Notes: generated by a model from the sequence alone, not told the origin. DNA of 64,000 nucleotides from Planctomycetota bacterium (GCA_021776775.1 JAJFFE010000216.1:61936-125935), one strand, 5' to 3'; numbered from the stretch's first letter, positions 47,994 through 57,406 are shown. Translations and numbers: made by a program.

Positions 47994-49571
47994 ATGATCG
48001 TTCGAGTCGACGGAGCCAGCTCTGAAGCTCCCGAACCGGGATCTCCCGAACCAGCGACTCCCGAAGCGGCCTCGCCCCACTCTTGGGTCCGCGTATGTGC
48101 ATTCTCTTTCGTCCCGGGCCAAAGTAATCCGTTTCTCGACCGATTCAGCGCGAACCTCGCCGCGGCCGCGACCGAGCTGGGGCACGCTGTTGACGACCCC
48201 AGCGATCGCACCGACGCCTTGGTCACGACGGCTCGCTACGGAGAAGCGATCTCCTGGCGCCACTCCGTTCTCTTCACGGGCCGCGCAAAGTTCGGCCTCT
48301 CCGTGCAACCGCCCCTGTTCACCATCGTGCACATCGAACCCGATGACTTGCAGCGCCAGCTACAACACTTCTCGAAGGCGCTGGAGCACCCAGAACCGCG
48401 GCCGGTCGACTTCCAGTTCGACGGACTGGCGGAGCACGCCCACGACGTTCTCTACACGCAAGGTCGCCGCGGCGGCCCCATGATGTCGGTGGCGCGCGTC
48501 GCCCAAGCGCAGTCGAAGTCACTGCGCGTGCTACTGGTGGTCGGCCACGACAAACCCGAGGCGTGTTACCTCGTCGACCTCGCCGGGGCGTACCCGCGCA
48601 TCGAAAACCGTGGCGACGCGGCGTTTTATCAAGAACTCATTCAACGCATGTCGACCGCGTTGAGCACGCGGGAGATCGCTCAACACGACGTCACCGGCGA
48701 GCAAGTCACGCGCGCAGCGTGGGAGAGCCTCGACACGCCGCGTGCGATGGTCGCGGTTTCACATCAACTCGGCGAACGCGACTTCTTCACGACGAAGATA
48801 TTGATCGAAGACCTCGTCAAAGTTCCGGCCGTCTCCGGGACCATCGCACGTCAGTACAGCGAGGGTTGCTTCTCGACCTGGGACCCGACACTGAACGCGC
48901 TCGTCATCACCGCGACCGGCAGCGAGCGCCCCGTCGACAAGGGACAGATCACGGATCAAGATCTGGCGGTCGTGACCGGAGTGCTCGCCGACGGAACGGG
49001 AGCCATCGCGCGCCCGGTCGAAGGGCTCGGAAACGGAGCTCCGTCATCGGAAGCGGTCGAGTTCCGCGCGGTCGACGATCGCCTACCCTGGATCGAGCTC
49101 GCGGCCGAGTGGAATGCCCCGAAACCCGTCCCAGTGGTACGCAGCAAGCTACACGGTCACCGTGGAGTTTCGGCGTACGATCCGCGCACGGTCGAGTACG
49201 TCCCTTTGGCGGCGCCGTACTTCAAGTATCTCGTCTCTTGCTCGACCGAAGCACAAGCGTGGGCCATAGAGGAGGCGTTCGCACTGTCTGCGAGCCTGCA
49301 AGATCCGAGCGACCCCCGCACTGTAGCGTTCACGGTTCTTCCCGGTCACGGCATGCTTGCCGTCGAGAAGTGGGTCGCCGGCGCCAAGCCGTTCGAAGTA
49401 TTGATCGACGCCATCGACTCGGGTCGACTCCAGATCTCCAATCGAGTTCCGCAGGGTCCGTTCGAGTACTGCGCCAAACCGAACGACGAGCGACTCTACG
49501 CCAAGCTTCCGAACAACCTCGAGTACAACGCCCCCACCACTCGCCACCTCGACGGCGCGAACCGGGGCTAG
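47994..49571 (+). CDS. unrecognised 525-residue protein
   Basis: I do not recognise this family. It opens with a Pro/Glu/Ala-rich stretch (SSEAPEPGSPEPATPEAASP). No signal peptide or membrane helix is present. The middle contains well-ordered blocks that look like an enzyme core (ARQYSEGCFSTWDPTLNAL, ITATGSERPVDKGQITDQDL, SKLHGHRGVSAYDPRTVEYV) with several H, C and D residues. The ATG has an ideal GGAGGAG. The gene is divergent from the symporter, so one may act on what the other imports; this is inference only. Confidence 0.7.
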   Translation: MIVRVDGASSEAPEPGSPEPATPEAASPHSWVRVCAFSFVPGQSNPFLDRFSANLAAAATELGHAVDDPSDRTDALVTTARYGEAISWRHSVLFTGRAKFGLSVQPPLFTIVHIEPDDLQRQLQHFSKALEHPEPRPVDFQFDGLAEHAHDVLYTQGRRGGPMMSVARVAQAQSKSLRVLLVVGHDKPEACYLVDLAGAYPRIENRGDAAFYQELIQRMSTALSTREIAQHDVTGEQVTRAAWESLDTPRAMVAVSHQLGERDFFTTKILIEDLVKVPAVSGTIARQYSEGCFSTWDPTLNALVITATGSERPVDKGQITDQDLAVVTGVLADGTGAIARPVEGLGNGAPSSEAVEFRAVDDRLPWIELAAEWNAPKPVPVVRSKLHGHRGVSAYDPRTVEYVPLAAPYFKYLVSCSTEAQAWAIEEAFALSASLQDPSDPRTVAFTVLPGHGMLAVEKWVAGAKPFEVLIDAIDSGRLQISNRVPQGPFEYCAKPNDERLYAKLPNNLEYNAPTTRHLDGANRG

Positions 49572-49670
49572 AGGTGCGGCTCTGCAACGTTGATCCGAGA
49601 AAGTGTGCGTGACACCGCCTTATCCCCCGTCTATCAGGCCGGGGATTAGAACCAGGCGGGAAGCAGGCGC

Positions 49671-50573
49671 ATGCGTAGACAGCACACACGACGACTCATG
49701 GCACTTGGACTGACAACACTCCTTGTGACGATCGGAAGTTCGAAAGCGAACGGCCAGGTCCAGGAGATCTACGGTGTCCCCCTACCTTCGAGCGATATTG
49801 TCTTCTGCATCGATTACTCGGCCAGCGTGACTCACGGTGTGGATTGGATGGGGACGCTCGCGGAGATAGAGGACACCCTCGGCCAGCTCACTCCGGGCAA
49901 CCGTTTCTCAATCGTGAAGTTCAGATACATCGCCGAGATCTTCGATCCAGACCTCGTCAGCGCGACCCCGGAGGCGATCGAGGCAGCGATCGCGTTCTTG
50001 TGGGACATGCCGAGCGACGCCACCTGTCTGCTCAATGGCCTCGTTCCGGCTCTAGACATCGCTTCGACGGGGACGGTCGGCGATCGATCGGTCGTGCTCA
50101 TCGGAGACGGCGGGATCGGTTGCGACGCTACGTCAGACATACCCGAGGGCACGTTCATGCCGCAGCTCCTCGCCGCGAACCCGTTCATGGTACCGATTCA
50201 CGCCATCCAAACCGTGGATTCGCCGACCGCAAGTTGGCCTGCGTACCCGACGATCGCGCTCGCAACCGGCGGCCTCTACGTGGTTGGCTTCGGCCGGCCG
50301 TTCGTGCGAGGCGATGCCAACAACACAGGCGTGGTCGACATCGCTGACGTGGTTGCCATCCTCGAATCGCTAGGCGGATTCCCATCGGGATCGTACCCGT
50401 GCAGCAACGCGCGAGACGCCGACGCCGACGGAGTTCTCGATCCGATCGCCGACTCCCTGTTTCTGCTGTCGGCTCTGTTCTTGGGAGTGCCCATGGCGTG
50501 GCCGTACGCGCCGCACTGCGGACAAGACCTCTCGGCGACCGCTCTTCACTGCTTCATGGCAGCGTGCCCGTAA
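49671..50573 (+). CDS. secreted VWA-domain protein with dockerin-like tail
   Basis: A 300-residue exported protein: signal peptide (1-28), a von Willebrand factor A domain (about 40-205) with the metal-site motif D-x-S-x-S as DYSAS, and a C-terminal dockerin-type-I-like module (about 213-275). The latter has two EF-hand-like loops, RGDANNTGVVDIADVVAILESL and DADADGVLDPIADSLFLLSALF, which should bind calcium. This VWA-dockerin arrangement and the cysteine-rich tail are common in planctomycete surface proteins. No cohesin partner is visible in the window. Confidence 0.86.
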   Translation: MRRQHTRRLMALGLTTLLVTIGSSKANGQVQEIYGVPLPSSDIVFCIDYSASVTHGVDWMGTLAEIEDTLGQLTPGNRFSIVKFRYIAEIFDPDLVSATPEAIEAAIAFLWDMPSDATCLLNGLVPALDIASTGTVGDRSVVLIGDGGIGCDATSDIPEGTFMPQLLAANPFMVPIHAIQTVDSPTASWPAYPTIALATGGLYVVGFGRPFVRGDANNTGVVDIADVVAILESLGGFPSGSYPCSNARDADADGVLDPIADSLFLLSALFLGVPMAWPYAPHCGQDLSATALHCFMAACP

Positions 50574-50583
50574 ACGCTAGAGG

Positions 50584-51186
50584 CTAGAACTTCGAATGCG
50601 AGCGCAGCCGAGGGAAGACTCTACCGCTGCGCTCGGCGTAGCCACGATACTCATCACCGAACGCGTCGATCATGAGTTGCTCTTCCCCCGACACCCGGAC
50701 GAGGTAGAGCGCGGCAAACGCGAGCAGCGCTCCCCAGCCGGCCAGCCAATTGGGTAGCAGCAACCCCTGAGCGATGGTGAACAGGAAGATGGCGGAGTAC
50801 ATCGGGTGTCGAACGCGTCGGTAGACACCCGATGTGATCAGCTCGTGCTCCTTGCGAAGCTCGACCGTGACCGACCAGTTGAGGCCGAGATCCGCATGTG
50901 ATCGCCAAAACAACCAAAGCGCGGCAACCATGATGCCGGTACCGACCCAATGAGCCTCGACTGGAAGGACGTAGTCCGCGAATTCAAGCCACGGCGAGCA
51001 CAGATAGACAATGGGCAAGACGAGGCTAGTTGCCATCACCCCTATGAGGAGCGGCACCTCGGTCGCCACCGAACGTCGATCGGTACGCTCGACCACGCCT
51101 GCGCGTTTCATGTACACCTGCCGAGTGCCGGTGTAGATGACAAAGCCGACGACAAACACCAAGCTCCAAGGTTGAGTCAGGTTCAT
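50584..51186 (-). CDS. ICMT/PEMT-like integral-membrane methyltransferase
   Basis: A 200-residue membrane protein with about five hydrophobic segments and the isoprenylcysteine carboxyl methyltransferase/phospholipid methyltransferase signature: GVYRRVRHPMYSA, followed by EEQLMIDAFGDEYRGYAERSGRVFPR at the C-terminus, where SAM binds. Bacterial members methylate small lipids or prenyl-like acids. It is the last gene of the leftward run starting at 57406 and could modify the same lipid product. ATG start with GGAG upstream. Confidence 0.88.
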   Translation of the reverse strand: MNLTQPWSLVFVVGFVIYTGTRQVYMKRAGVVERTDRRSVATEVPLLIGVMATSLVLPIVYLCSPWLEFADYVLPVEAHWVGTGIMVAALWLFWRSHADLGLNWSVTVELRKEHELITSGVYRRVRHPMYSAIFLFTIAQGLLLPNWLAGWGALLAFAALYLVRVSGEEQLMIDAFGDEYRGYAERSGRVFPRLRSHSKF

Positions 51187-51210
51187 GCCGTGCTCCGTCC
51201 GTCACGGGCG

Positions 51211-51753
51211 CTACCCAGCAGTGTCGGTGGCTCGGCCTGGAACCTTGACTTCGATCAGCAGGTCGTCGCCGGCAGCTCCTCCGTCGGCAAACTTCAGATC
51301 AGAAATGCGAAGCTGGTAGATTCCAGCCGGAACCGGAGAAACGAGCTCGAACGCCCACTTCTTCTTACGCGTTGAGTTGCCTTTGACATCCGGAGTGACG
51401 TCCCAGTACGGCGGGAGATCCTTCGCGCTAATAGCGGCGCCATCCACTTCGAGTAAAGTGTTCGACAGCTCGAAGCGCACTTCACGGGACGTGGTGTTGT
51501 GAAGAACCACATACACCTCGATCTTTCGGCCACGAACGTTGTTCGCTACCGACTCGACGCTCGCCTTGAGGACGCCGCCCTCGAGTTCCGCCGTGTAGAG
51601 CTCGGTACCGGGAGAAAACTTAGCCGTCACCTTCTTCTCTGGGTTGCCTTTGACCTTCTCAGCTCCCCAACCCTCCAGCGGAACGCTGCTACACCCGACT
51701 ACGCTCATCATCAAAAGGCCAAGCATCAACCAGCCCAACATCAATACTCGCAT
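51211..51753 (-). CDS. small DUF1425-like or unknown lipoprotein
   Basis: A 180-residue lipoprotein: signal LMLGLLMMSVVGC with C21. The mature part is beta-rich (LKASVESVANNVRGRKIEVYVVLHNTTSREVRFELSN), an immunoglobulin-like pattern seen in several envelope lipoproteins; the family assignment is only a guess. AAGGGA precedes the start. It sits 59 bases after the D15-type barrel gene and 24 bases before the ICMT-like gene. Confidence 0.7.
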   Translation of the reverse strand: MRVLMLGWLMLGLLMMSVVGCSSVPLEGWGAEKVKGNPEKKVTAKFSPGTELYTAELEGGVLKASVESVANNVRGRKIEVYVVLHNTTSREVRFELSNTLLEVDGAAISAKDLPPYWDVTPDVKGNSTRKKKWAFELVSPVPAGIYQLRISDLKFADGGAAGDDLLIEVKVPGRATDTAG

Positions 51754-51812
51754 CGCGATCTGTCCCTTCAGGATCCAAGTGAAGGCGACATACTAAGAGA
51801 CAGCGGGCCGCA

Positions 51813-53207
51813 TCAAAAGCTCAAGCCGTAGGCGGCGTTGAAGCCGAACCCTTCCTCCGAGTACCCGAAGTCCGCGCGAAACAGAGCTTGCCGCTCGAGG
51901 GAGGCACGAAGACTGAAGCCATAGCTCGCTTTGGTGTCGTCGGCGGCCAAGCCGTAAAATCCGGGACCCACCGATCCCACCTCGTAGAAGAGCGCGACCC
52001 CTAATCGCTCCACCCGCACCCGCTTGGTGATCGAGAAGCCGCGCGGGATAGGCCAGAATCGGTACTCACCGGAGAGGTGCCACGCGGCGTCGTCGGTAAA
52101 TCGATTCCCAATGTAGCCGCGCAGCGTGTGCGACCCACCGAGCGACGGCAGCGCCCAGAACGGAAGGTCACCGTAGGTGGTCGTCACCAGTCCGCCGAAC
52201 GCGATCGCATCGGTGGGCGGGTGCTCTTCGTCATGGCCGCCCCCGTCGTGAAGCAACCCCGGCACCGGGAAGATAATGCTGCCCTCCACGGTCGCGGTCC
52301 CGCCTAGCTCTCCTCCGGTCTGCAGCGGAGCGGCTTCCGTCGAGATACCAATCGAGTAACCGCAGTACGGATTGTGCTGGCTGTCACGGGTGTCGATGCG
52401 CACACCTGCGGTTACCCAGGCGCTGTCATAACTGTCTCCGTCACTGAAGAGCTGAGGAAAGTCAGTCTTGGTATCAGCGACATCGGAGATCTCTCCGTGG
52501 CTCAAGTTGCGATGCTCGGCGAGCACACCGATGTCGAGAACCAAATCGTCTCCCGGCCTCGGCAGGGTGAACTGACGCGAGAAACCGACGTTGGCGACTT
52601 CATCGGTAAAGCTCGTTTCCGCCGATTCCCGAGTGTCCGCGCCCTTACCGTAGAAGCGGCGCGTCAACGTTCGACGATAACCTCCGCGAGCGCTGAGATA
52701 GTTACGCTCTTCCTGTGCGATCCCACTCGGGAGATCGATTTGATTCTGCCAACGCCGCCACGCAAACCGATAGCTTTGCTGCCCCTCCGACGAGTAGCTC
52801 AGGAACGCCCCGGCGAACTCCTGTCGACGTTGGTTACGAAAATCGATGTCGGTGATCGACACTCCGCCGCCGGCGCCGATGTCTTCCTCGAAGAAGAAGA
52901 GGGGTATGGCAAAGCTCGATACGAACAGTCGGTCGATAATGTTGCCCGGCAAGATTCTGCCTTCGGGCACGTACCGCCAACGATCCGGATTGGGGAGATC
53001 CTCCGGCAAGTCGACCTTGGGAATGCGTCCGTCAGGATCGATCCCGATCATCGGATCGTCTTCGCCGATCTCCGTATCGTCATTCTCGACGACGAACGGT
53101 CCTTGTACTACCGAAGGGCGCACGACCGGTGCCCCGCAGCCGGTCAGCAAGGCGGCGAAGAAGAAGACGCGCCAGCCGCTCAGAGAAACATGGGAACCCA
53201 CGGTCAT
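51813..53207 (-). CDS. Omp85/D15-type outer-membrane barrel with lipoprotein signal
   Basis: A 464-residue outer-membrane protein. The N-terminus has a lipobox-like LLTGC (C24). Residues about 95-464 are alternating beta-strands of the bacterial surface antigen (D15) type, with the characteristic GGSHTLRGYIGNRF lid-loop motif, EYRFWP and a final aromatic residue (AAYGLSF) as assembly signal. There is room for only a short linker and no POTRA array, unlike BamA or TamA. Its ATG overlaps the stop of the MMPL-methyltransferase gene (ATGA, 53204-53207), so it is translationally coupled to it. A role in export or surface delivery of the locus product is an inference. Confidence 0.84.
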   Translation of the reverse strand: MTVGSHVSLSGWRVFFFAALLTGCGAPVVRPSVVQGPFVVENDDTEIGEDDPMIGIDPDGRIPKVDLPEDLPNPDRWRYVPEGRILPGNIIDRLFVSSFAIPLFFFEEDIGAGGGVSITDIDFRNQRRQEFAGAFLSYSSEGQQSYRFAWRRWQNQIDLPSGIAQEERNYLSARGGYRRTLTRRFYGKGADTRESAETSFTDEVANVGFSRQFTLPRPGDDLVLDIGVLAEHRNLSHGEISDVADTKTDFPQLFSDGDSYDSAWVTAGVRIDTRDSQHNPYCGYSIGISTEAAPLQTGGELGGTATVEGSIIFPVPGLLHDGGGHDEEHPPTDAIAFGGLVTTTYGDLPFWALPSLGGSHTLRGYIGNRFTDDAAWHLSGEYRFWPIPRGFSITKRVRVERLGVALFYEVGSVGPGFYGLAADDTKASYGFSLRASLERQALFRADFGYSEEGFGFNAAYGLSF

Positions 53208-54718
53208 TCACCTTTCTTCGCGATCATGACCGTGTTCGCTTGCGCCCCGAGATCGGGCCGCACGGACTCGACTTGCAAACCAAGCTCGTTCAACAGAGAC
53301 CGCCAATCTTCTTCCGTTCGAAAGTGGAACCGGCCAAAACGACGCGTGAAGCCGACCGACTTCGCCAATGTCTCTCCGGCCGTGATACGACGCTCTCTCG
53401 AATCTCCGGTCGAGCAACCGTCTCGAAAGACGAGACGACCACCCGACGAGAGTTGCTGGACGACGCTCGCGAGGATCGCTCGCTGGCTGTCGTGCGGCCA
53501 GTAGTGGAGGACATCGACCAAGAGAGCGGTGCCGAACAATTCCGACCTCTGCGGCCACTCCAAGATATCGGCGCACTCGACAGAAACCGCAGGGCAATCT
53601 CGGAGTACCGCTTGGACTCGCCACACCTTACGTTCGTCGACGTCCAACGCGCAGATTCGGCGATTTGGGTCCGCCAGGGCCAGGCGGACTGTCATCACAC
53701 CGTAACCGCAGCCGACGACGAGCAGGTCACCTCCGCCGGAGCAGAGCGACGGCAACGCTTCCACCAAGGGGTCCCGCTTCACCTTCGACGTGGCGTAGTG
53801 ACCGATTGCGGGACCGACGTAGCGATAGCGACGAGCGACGTCGCGCTGCCAGCCGCGGGCCGCGCCGGGCGATACGACGACCACCTTCCGCAAGAGCGCC
53901 GGAACCAGAACCACCGTCGCCACGATCGCGACCAGCAGTCCAACCGCTGTCGGCAGGAGCGGCACGGCATCGGACCCAGCCACTCGAGCCGCCACGAGAG
54001 CCACGGCGGCGGCGACCACTGCTGCGCCAACCAGACGCATCACCGGCGGCGGCCGACTGGCGAGGTTCCGTTCTCGTCGCAGAACTCCGTCGCCCGAGCG
54101 GATCGAAACGTCCAGAAGCAAGAGTGCAAGCACCAGGAGAGCCGCCGTCGCAGACGAATCGACCGACGCCGAACACCAACCCCATACGCCGAGCAGCACG
54201 AGCACGGTGAGAAGCCCGGGAAGCGCCATGGTTAGCGCGGTTTCGAGCCGACCCTGCCAAGCGAACACAATGAACAGCGCCAGTAACATCAACTCCAGTG
54301 GGCGCGCCATGAAGTCAGCCCACGAGACCCCCGTGAGTCGCGTCACTCCGACGCATGCTGCGACGACTGTGACCACCGCAGCAATCACAAACCACGGGGA
54401 CGCACTGCGTGGCGACACGCCATTTCGAACAACTGCGCCGGGTGCCCGCGCGCGGCGCGCCGACGCCCAGCGCGGCAAAAGCATCGTAGCGACAAGTGTC
54501 TGAATCAATACGCCAGCGGCACCGACGAGCGCCGCCTGGCGGATGGCACCAGACTCTCGGATTGCCAACAGGGTGATCACCGACAGCGAGGCAGAGCCGG
54601 ACATCAAACTAGCTCGGGTCGACACCGGCTCGCCCCGCCGCAACTCGCAACCGGTGTGAATCAAGCTCGGCAACCCCAACGCCGCCAGCGCCGCGCCGAA
54701 CGCCGCGACACACATCAC
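53204..54718 (-). CDS. partial MMPL transporter fused to a SAM methyltransferase
   Basis: A 504-residue fusion. Residues about 1-295 are membranous and resemble pieces of an MMPL/RND lipid exporter: the first 85 look like the last helices of one MMPL half (SLSVITLLAIRESGAIRQAALVGAAGVLIQTL, LLPRW) and the next 200 like helices of the second half, with no large periplasmic domain. Residues about 300-500 are a class I methyltransferase with the SAM motif LLVVGCGYGVMTVRLALADP, CALDVDE, and DVLHYW. The MMPL portion is about half the usual length. Starts with GTG or the adjacent ATG, overlapping the GT2 gene stop. In aryl-polyene-like clusters these functions are separate genes. Confidence 0.75.
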   Translation of the reverse strand: MMCVAAFGAALAALGLPSLIHTGCELRRGEPVSTRASLMSGSASLSVITLLAIRESGAIRQAALVGAAGVLIQTLVATMLLPRWASARRARAPGAVVRNGVSPRSASPWFVIAAVVTVVAACVGVTRLTGVSWADFMARPLELMLLALFIVFAWQGRLETALTMALPGLLTVLVLLGVWGWCSASVDSSATAALLVLALLLLDVSIRSGDGVLRRERNLASRPPPVMRLVGAAVVAAAVALVAARVAGSDAVPLLPTAVGLLVAIVATVVLVPALLRKVVVVSPGAARGWQRDVARRYRYVGPAIGHYATSKVKRDPLVEALPSLCSGGGDLLVVGCGYGVMTVRLALADPNRRICALDVDERKVWRVQAVLRDCPAVSVECADILEWPQRSELFGTALLVDVLHYWPHDSQRAILASVVQQLSSGGRLVFRDGCSTGDSRERRITAGETLAKSVGFTRRFGRFHFRTEEDWRSLLNELGLQVESVRPDLGAQANTVMIAKKGE

Positions 54719-55917
54719 GCGGCCCGCCGAGTGCGCTCGCGTGCAGCAAGCACCGCGTATGTCACACTCGCCCCGGCGGTCGCTACCGCAATCGCCAACG
54801 CAAAGCTCCCGACCACCCAGGGCAAGAAGTCATCGGTCCCCGTCGGCAACGACGTCAACGATCGCCCTGACTCCCACGCGGCGGAACCGTCCTGCCGCAC
54901 GATCCAACGCCCGAGAACGAGCGACGCGTAGAGAATCGCGGGAACGGCCAACGGAAATGAGACATGGCTCGCGATGACCGCAATGGGCTTCGACAAGTCG
55001 AACCAGTGCGCGCACAACAGCGTCAGTGCGACTTGGAATCCCCAGAACGGCGCGATCCCCATGAACAATCCGAGCCCCACAGACAACGCGATACGACCGG
55101 GCGACCCCGGCTCCTTGAGAAAGAGTTCGGACAGTGTCGCCCGGAAGCGCTGCCGCCAACTCTGGTCGTGAAACTCGCGTCGCGACCGAACGGCGAGGTA
55201 CGGGGCCGGCAGACAAATGCGCTGCGCGACGAAGCGAGTATTCAGATGAGCGATCCGCATGAAGTCCACGAACGGCCGAAGGTGCGAGACGCGCTGGTCG
55301 CCTTTGAAGTAGCGCACTCCAATAGGAATGGAATCGATGGGAACGCTGGTCCACGCGGCGCGAACCAGCACTTCGATCTCGAAGTCGAAGCGATCGGTGG
55401 CCAAGGCAAGTTTCATGACCGACGCCAAAGGGTACGCGCGAAAGCCGGTCTGGGTATCCGGGAGACGCAAGCCGGTCTCCACGCACGTCCAGAAGTTCGA
55501 GTTCAGGCAACCGAGGCGGCTACCACGCGGCGCGCCGGCCGCGACCAGATCTCGCTGCCCGAGAAACAGTGTGGTCGGCGAGCGCTCGATCGCCTCGACG
55601 AATCGCGGAATGTCTTCGGGAAGGTGTTGGCCATCAGAATCGATAGAGATCGCGTGGCTAAACCCAAGCTCCGACGCCGCGGCAAACCCGGTAGAAAGAG
55701 CTGCCCCCTTGCCCCGGTTCTGTTCGTGGCGAATAACGCGAAGTGAATCGTGCTCGGCGGTCAAACGGTCGAGGATCGCCACGGTTTCGGCCGCGGATCC
55801 GTCGTCGACCACGATCACGTCGGGATGAACGCGAAGTGAATCGACGACCACTTGCTCGAGCGTCAGCGGATTGTCGAAGGTGGGGATCAGCACGCAGGGG
55901 TGCACGGATTCAACCAC
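54715..55917 (-). CDS. family 2 glycosyltransferase fused to DUF2062
   Basis: A 400-residue protein. Residues about 6-225 are a GT-A family 2 glycosyltransferase of the dolichol-phosphate-mannose-synthase type, with VLIPTFDNPLTLEQVV, VVDDGS and SIDSDGQHLPED for nucleotide-sugar and metal binding. Residues about 240-390 are a DUF2062 membrane domain (RIALSVGLGLFMGIAPFWGFQVAL) with three hydrophobic segments. This fusion is known from pigment and lipid clusters such as aryl-polyene or flexirubin types. The GTG start lies one base after the radical SAM gene stop; the end overlaps the MMPL-methyltransferase gene. Confidence 0.88.
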   Translation of the reverse strand: MVESVHPCVLIPTFDNPLTLEQVVVDSLRVHPDVIVVDDGSAAETVAILDRLTAEHDSLRVIRHEQNRGKGAALSTGFAAASELGFSHAISIDSDGQHLPEDIPRFVEAIERSPTTLFLGQRDLVAAGAPRGSRLGCLNSNFWTCVETGLRLPDTQTGFRAYPLASVMKLALATDRFDFEIEVLVRAAWTSVPIDSIPIGVRYFKGDQRVSHLRPFVDFMRIAHLNTRFVAQRICLPAPYLAVRSRREFHDQSWRQRFRATLSELFLKEPGSPGRIALSVGLGLFMGIAPFWGFQVALTLLCAHWFDLSKPIAVIASHVSFPLAVPAILYASLVLGRWIVRQDGSAAWESGRSLTSLPTGTDDFLPWVVGSFALAIAVATAGASVTYAVLAARERTRRAA

Positions 55918-55918
55918 G

Positions 55919-57406
55919 TCAGTCCGTCAGCTCGGTGACCTCGTGTTCGGAGGTGTCTTCTTCGCCTCGGAAGATGCCGCGACGATTGGTCACGATCTCG
56001 CCTGGGGCTCCCGCGGCGGGTTGGTTGGGCAGAGTATCGTACTCGATCGGATCGAGCAGCTCCCACAGCGGGCCACGCACTCCGCGACGACGAACGCGCT
56101 TGAAGTAGCGCTCGTTCATGTTCTTCTTAACGCCGGGCACGATCCAGTTGTTGTACGTCGTCGCAACCTCGGAGAGATACTCGGTGATCCCGTCCCGGAC
56201 TTCTTCCGAGATGTAGAACATCGGCGTGATTCCGATTTGCTCACGAGTGGTGAGCCCCCGCTCGATCACGTACTTCGCTAGCGGCGTGTCGCGGTAGAGG
56301 CGCAGTCCGATGATGGCGATCACCGCGTTGGCCTTTGACTTGACCGTGTTCTCGACCGTCTCCTTCAGCGTCTCCCACGTCTCGCCGGGACCGCCGAGGA
56401 TCAGCGAGTGGTTGAAGCGAATGTCAAGGTCGTGGCACCACTCGGTGACGCGAAACACCTGATCGACGTCGAAGCTCTTCTGAAGGCTCTTCAACATGGG
56501 GTTCGAGAAAGCGTCGGTGCCGAAGTCCATCGACTGGCAGCCGCTACGCTTCATCACCTCGAACAGCTCCCGCGTCGACTTCGCCGGCGTAACATAGGCG
56601 GTCCAACGAATGTTCAGATCGCGACGAATGATCTCTTCGCAAATCTCGACCGAATGCTTCACCGGGAAGTTGAAGACGTTGTCGACGAAGAAGAAGAAAT
56701 CGACGCCGTGCTTCTTCTGCGCTTCTTCGATCTCGTCGACGACCAACTCCGGCTCGCGCATGCGAACCTTGTTGCCTTCGAGAACAGGGTAGGTGCAGTA
56801 GGAACACTTGTAGACGCAGCCGCGGCGCGTCTGAATGTTGATCGAACCGCCCTCGGCAAAGTAGCGGGAGACATCCAGCAGGTCGAGCGCGGGGCTGAGA
56901 CCGGCGTCGAGGTCCTTGACCTGGCCCGGTAACACCAGGCCTGTCTCGTCCGCGTAGTCCCCGATGACCTTACCGTGCTTGTCAATCTCGTCGACCATCT
57001 CAACGAAGACGTTCTCGCCTTCACCGACCACGCCGTAGTCGACGCCGAGCTTCTCGATGAACTCTTCCGGGAAGAGACTGAACGCCGAACCACCCACGAA
57101 CAGCGTCGCGTCGGGAGCTTCCGCTCGGCAGATCCCCACCATCTTTTGGTAACGGTCGAGGTAGCACGTCACGTTGGGAAAGGCGACGTTGTCGACGTTG
57201 CGAATCGACAGCCCGATGATGTCCGGCTTGAATTCCTGGATGGCAGCGGTCAGCTCGACCCCGTAGTCGACGGCGAAGCAGGCGTCGTAAATCTTCGTGA
57301 CGTGCCCACGCGCCCTCGTCGCGGCTCCGATATAGGCGGCGCCAATCGGCGGGATGGGATCGGGCATTCGTTCTTGGTTAGCCGCGACCAGCAAGACCCT
57401 CTGCAT
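55919..57406 (-). CDS. B12-binding-type radical SAM protein
   Basis: A 495-residue enzyme: an N-terminal cobalamin-binding-like Rossmann domain (about 1-165, VLLVAANQERMPDPIPPIG, DIIGLSIRN, LFVGGSAFS, VGEGE) and a radical SAM core with C197-x3-C201-x2-C204 (RRGCVYKCSYCTYP). The DxHxxG cobalamin motif is not apparent, so B12 use is uncertain. Relatives are annotated in lipid biosynthesis, including hopanoid-type methylases and other C-methylating or ring-forming enzymes. First gene of the leftward operon; ATG start with AAGAGGT five bases upstream. Its promoter must lie in the 205 bases shared with the divergent flavoprotein. Confidence 0.86.
   Translation of the reverse strand: MQRVLLVAANQERMPDPIPPIGAAYIGAATRARGHVTKIYDACFAVDYGVELTAAIQEFKPDIIGLSIRNVDNVAFPNVTCYLDRYQKMVGICRAEAPDATLFVGGSAFSLFPEEFIEKLGVDYGVVGEGENVFVEMVDEIDKHGKVIGDYADETGLVLPGQVKDLDAGLSPALDLLDVSRYFAEGGSINIQTRRGCVYKCSYCTYPVLEGNKVRMREPELVVDEIEEAQKKHGVDFFFFVDNVFNFPVKHSVEICEEIIRRDLNIRWTAYVTPAKSTRELFEVMKRSGCQSMDFGTDAFSNPMLKSLQKSFDVDQVFRVTEWCHDLDIRFNHSLILGGPGETWETLKETVENTVKSKANAVIAIIGLRLYRDTPLAKYVIERGLTTREQIGITPMFYISEEVRDGITEYLSEVATTYNNWIVPGVKKNMNERYFKRVRRRGVRGPLWELLDPIEYDTLPNQPAAGAPGEIVTNRRGIFRGEEDTSEHEVTELTD

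Noticed and set aside
47850..48332. 161-codon N-terminal extension of the symporter frame
   Set aside because: Arginine-rich, not membrane-like, and overlaps the start of the divergent gene; the family start is at VHTIDW.
52374..54235. Long plus-strand frames opposite the barrel and MMPL-methyltransferase genes
   Set aside because: The opposite strand carries recognisable domains with coupled starts; the plus-strand frames do not.
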